From: Angelakisella sp.
GTDB lineage: Bacteria > Bacillota > Clostridia > Oscillospirales > Ruminococcaceae
Assembly: GCA_022794295.1 (NCBI GenBank)
Contig: JAAWEO010000130.1
Span: forward strand, 1 to 6,259
Direction of reading: 5' to 3'
Length of the DNA stretch: 6,259 nucleotides
The notes beneath the pieces are model-generated. The model was not told the DNA's origin and did no database searches. It saw only the letters and a list, made by a program, of their open reading frames with translations. This document shows positions 5,870 through 6,259 of this stretch, piece after piece. Numbering within the stretch: position 1 is the stretch's first letter; each line of letters opens with the position of its first letter. Both the position numbers and the translations under genes were made by a program.

Positions 5870-5924
5870 TCCTGGCTAGAGGCAGTATCCTTCGACTAAG
5901 GCCGCGGCAAAAAACATGGCGCTC

Positions 5925-5957
5925 AAGAAAGGATGGCAGAGCTGTCCTTTCTTTTTT
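5925..5957 (+). terminator. Terminator-like hairpin in right flank
   Basis: The stem aagaaagga (5925-5933) / tcctttctt (5945-5953) extends inward through two G-T pairs and two G-C pairs to a 3-base loop. A T-run on the plus strand (5952-5957) overlaps the end of the stem. No plus-strand gene precedes it, so it may simply be another hairpin of the repeat, or it may end an untranslated RNA. Confidence 0.35.
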
Positions 5958-5976
5958 GTTTGTGCGAAGTGACAAG

Positions 5977-6014
5977 CCGCGGCTGGAACGAGACTGACCG
6001 TCACCCAGCCGCGG
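5977..6014. repeat. Perfect 10-bp GC-rich inverted repeat
   Basis: Arms ccgcggctgg (5977-5986) and ccagccgcgg (6005-6014) are exact complements with an 18-base loop. The core gccgcgg also occurs at 5901-5907. There is no T-run, so termination is unlikely; a structured repeat or RNA is more plausible. Confidence 0.6.
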
Positions 6015-6040
6015 GGAACACCAGGCGCTTTCGCTTTTTG

Positions 6041-6082
6041 CTGTCTATCCTTCAAGACAGGCCCAGAGGGCCGCTTCTTGAA
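6041..6082. repeat. Two overlapping, mutually exclusive hairpins
   Basis: Arm ctgtct (6041-6046) can pair with agacag (6055-6060). Alternatively ttcaaga (6051-6057) pairs with tcttgaa (6076-6082), enclosing ggccc (6060-6064) / gggcc (6068-6072). The two folds share bases 6051-6060 and cannot form together. No gene overlaps convincingly. Confidence 0.45.
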
Positions 6083-6226
6083 CGTGTCTGTCCTTCGATC
6101 CTGGATATAGGCTTCTGTTATTAGCAGCGCCGTTTTCTTTTGACTGCCACGCGATGGTCTGGCCCTTCGCATTCCTGTCTCGTTCTAAAGGCCCTTTGTC
6201 TCGTTTCGCCTCCCCGGCGGGGGGTC

Positions 6227-6248
6227 ACTTTCTGTTGCGACAGAAAGT
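6227..6248. repeat. 9-bp hairpin with tgcg loop at right edge
   Basis: Arms actttctgt (6227-6235) and acagaaagt (6240-6248) are exact complements around a tgcg loop, the same loop as in the left module hairpin at 114-131. The window ends 11 bases later, so the element may continue. Between 6083 and 6226 I see only a short direct repeat, tgtctcgtt (6176-6184 and 6197-6205), and no gene. Confidence 0.55.
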
Positions 6249-6259
6249 AACCAAAGAAC

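Noticed and set aside
5491..6172. Short open frames on both strands in the right flank
   Set aside because: They cross the nitrilase start, promoter and several palindromes, and lack domains and ribosome sites.
1..6259. CRISPR array or insertion sequence
   Set aside because: No regularly spaced direct repeats and no transposase-like protein; the repeats present are inverted and irregular.

Overview
The window carries five protein genes, all on the minus strand, between two gene-poor flanks full of hairpin-forming repeats. The coding DNA is GC-rich, yet it has Firmicutes-type parts: strong GGAGG-like ribosome binding sites, TTGACA/TATAAT-like promoters, an RpiR regulator, and an ECF sigma factor with a large single-pass anti-sigma partner. 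With the dispersed hairpin repeats, this suggests a high-GC gut Clostridia of the Oscillospiraceae/Flavonifractor kind. That placement is inference from style, not from a marker gene.

In transcription order (high to low coordinates): the right flank (5631-6259) has no credible gene. It holds a promoter, a G-rich tract and a chain of inverted repeats. A nitrilase-superfamily amidohydrolase (4743-5630) follows, with its own sigma-A-type promoter. After a 151-base gap with a weak terminator and a second promoter comes a bicistron: an RpiR/SIS-domain regulator (3722-4591) overlapping an HI0933/BaiN-type flavoprotein (2481-3725) by four bases (GTGA). A strong intrinsic terminator (2444-2467) ends it.

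Only nine bases after that terminator is a candidate ECF-type promoter (2407-2435). It drives a sigma factor (1871-2383) and a translationally coupled membrane anti-sigma protein (336-1874) with a large outside domain. This looks like an autoregulated envelope-signal circuit. The anti-sigma gene runs into the left repeat region, and its last codons lie inside a long imperfect palindrome (186-363).

A hairpin module at 109-152 recurs inverted at 5823-5869, so divergent copies of one repeat family flank the gene block. One stem pair has changed on both sides (T-A to C-G), as expected if the hairpin shape is maintained. No CRISPR array, tRNA, rRNA or transposase was found. The most unusual content is the repeat elements and their overlap with the anti-sigma gene.
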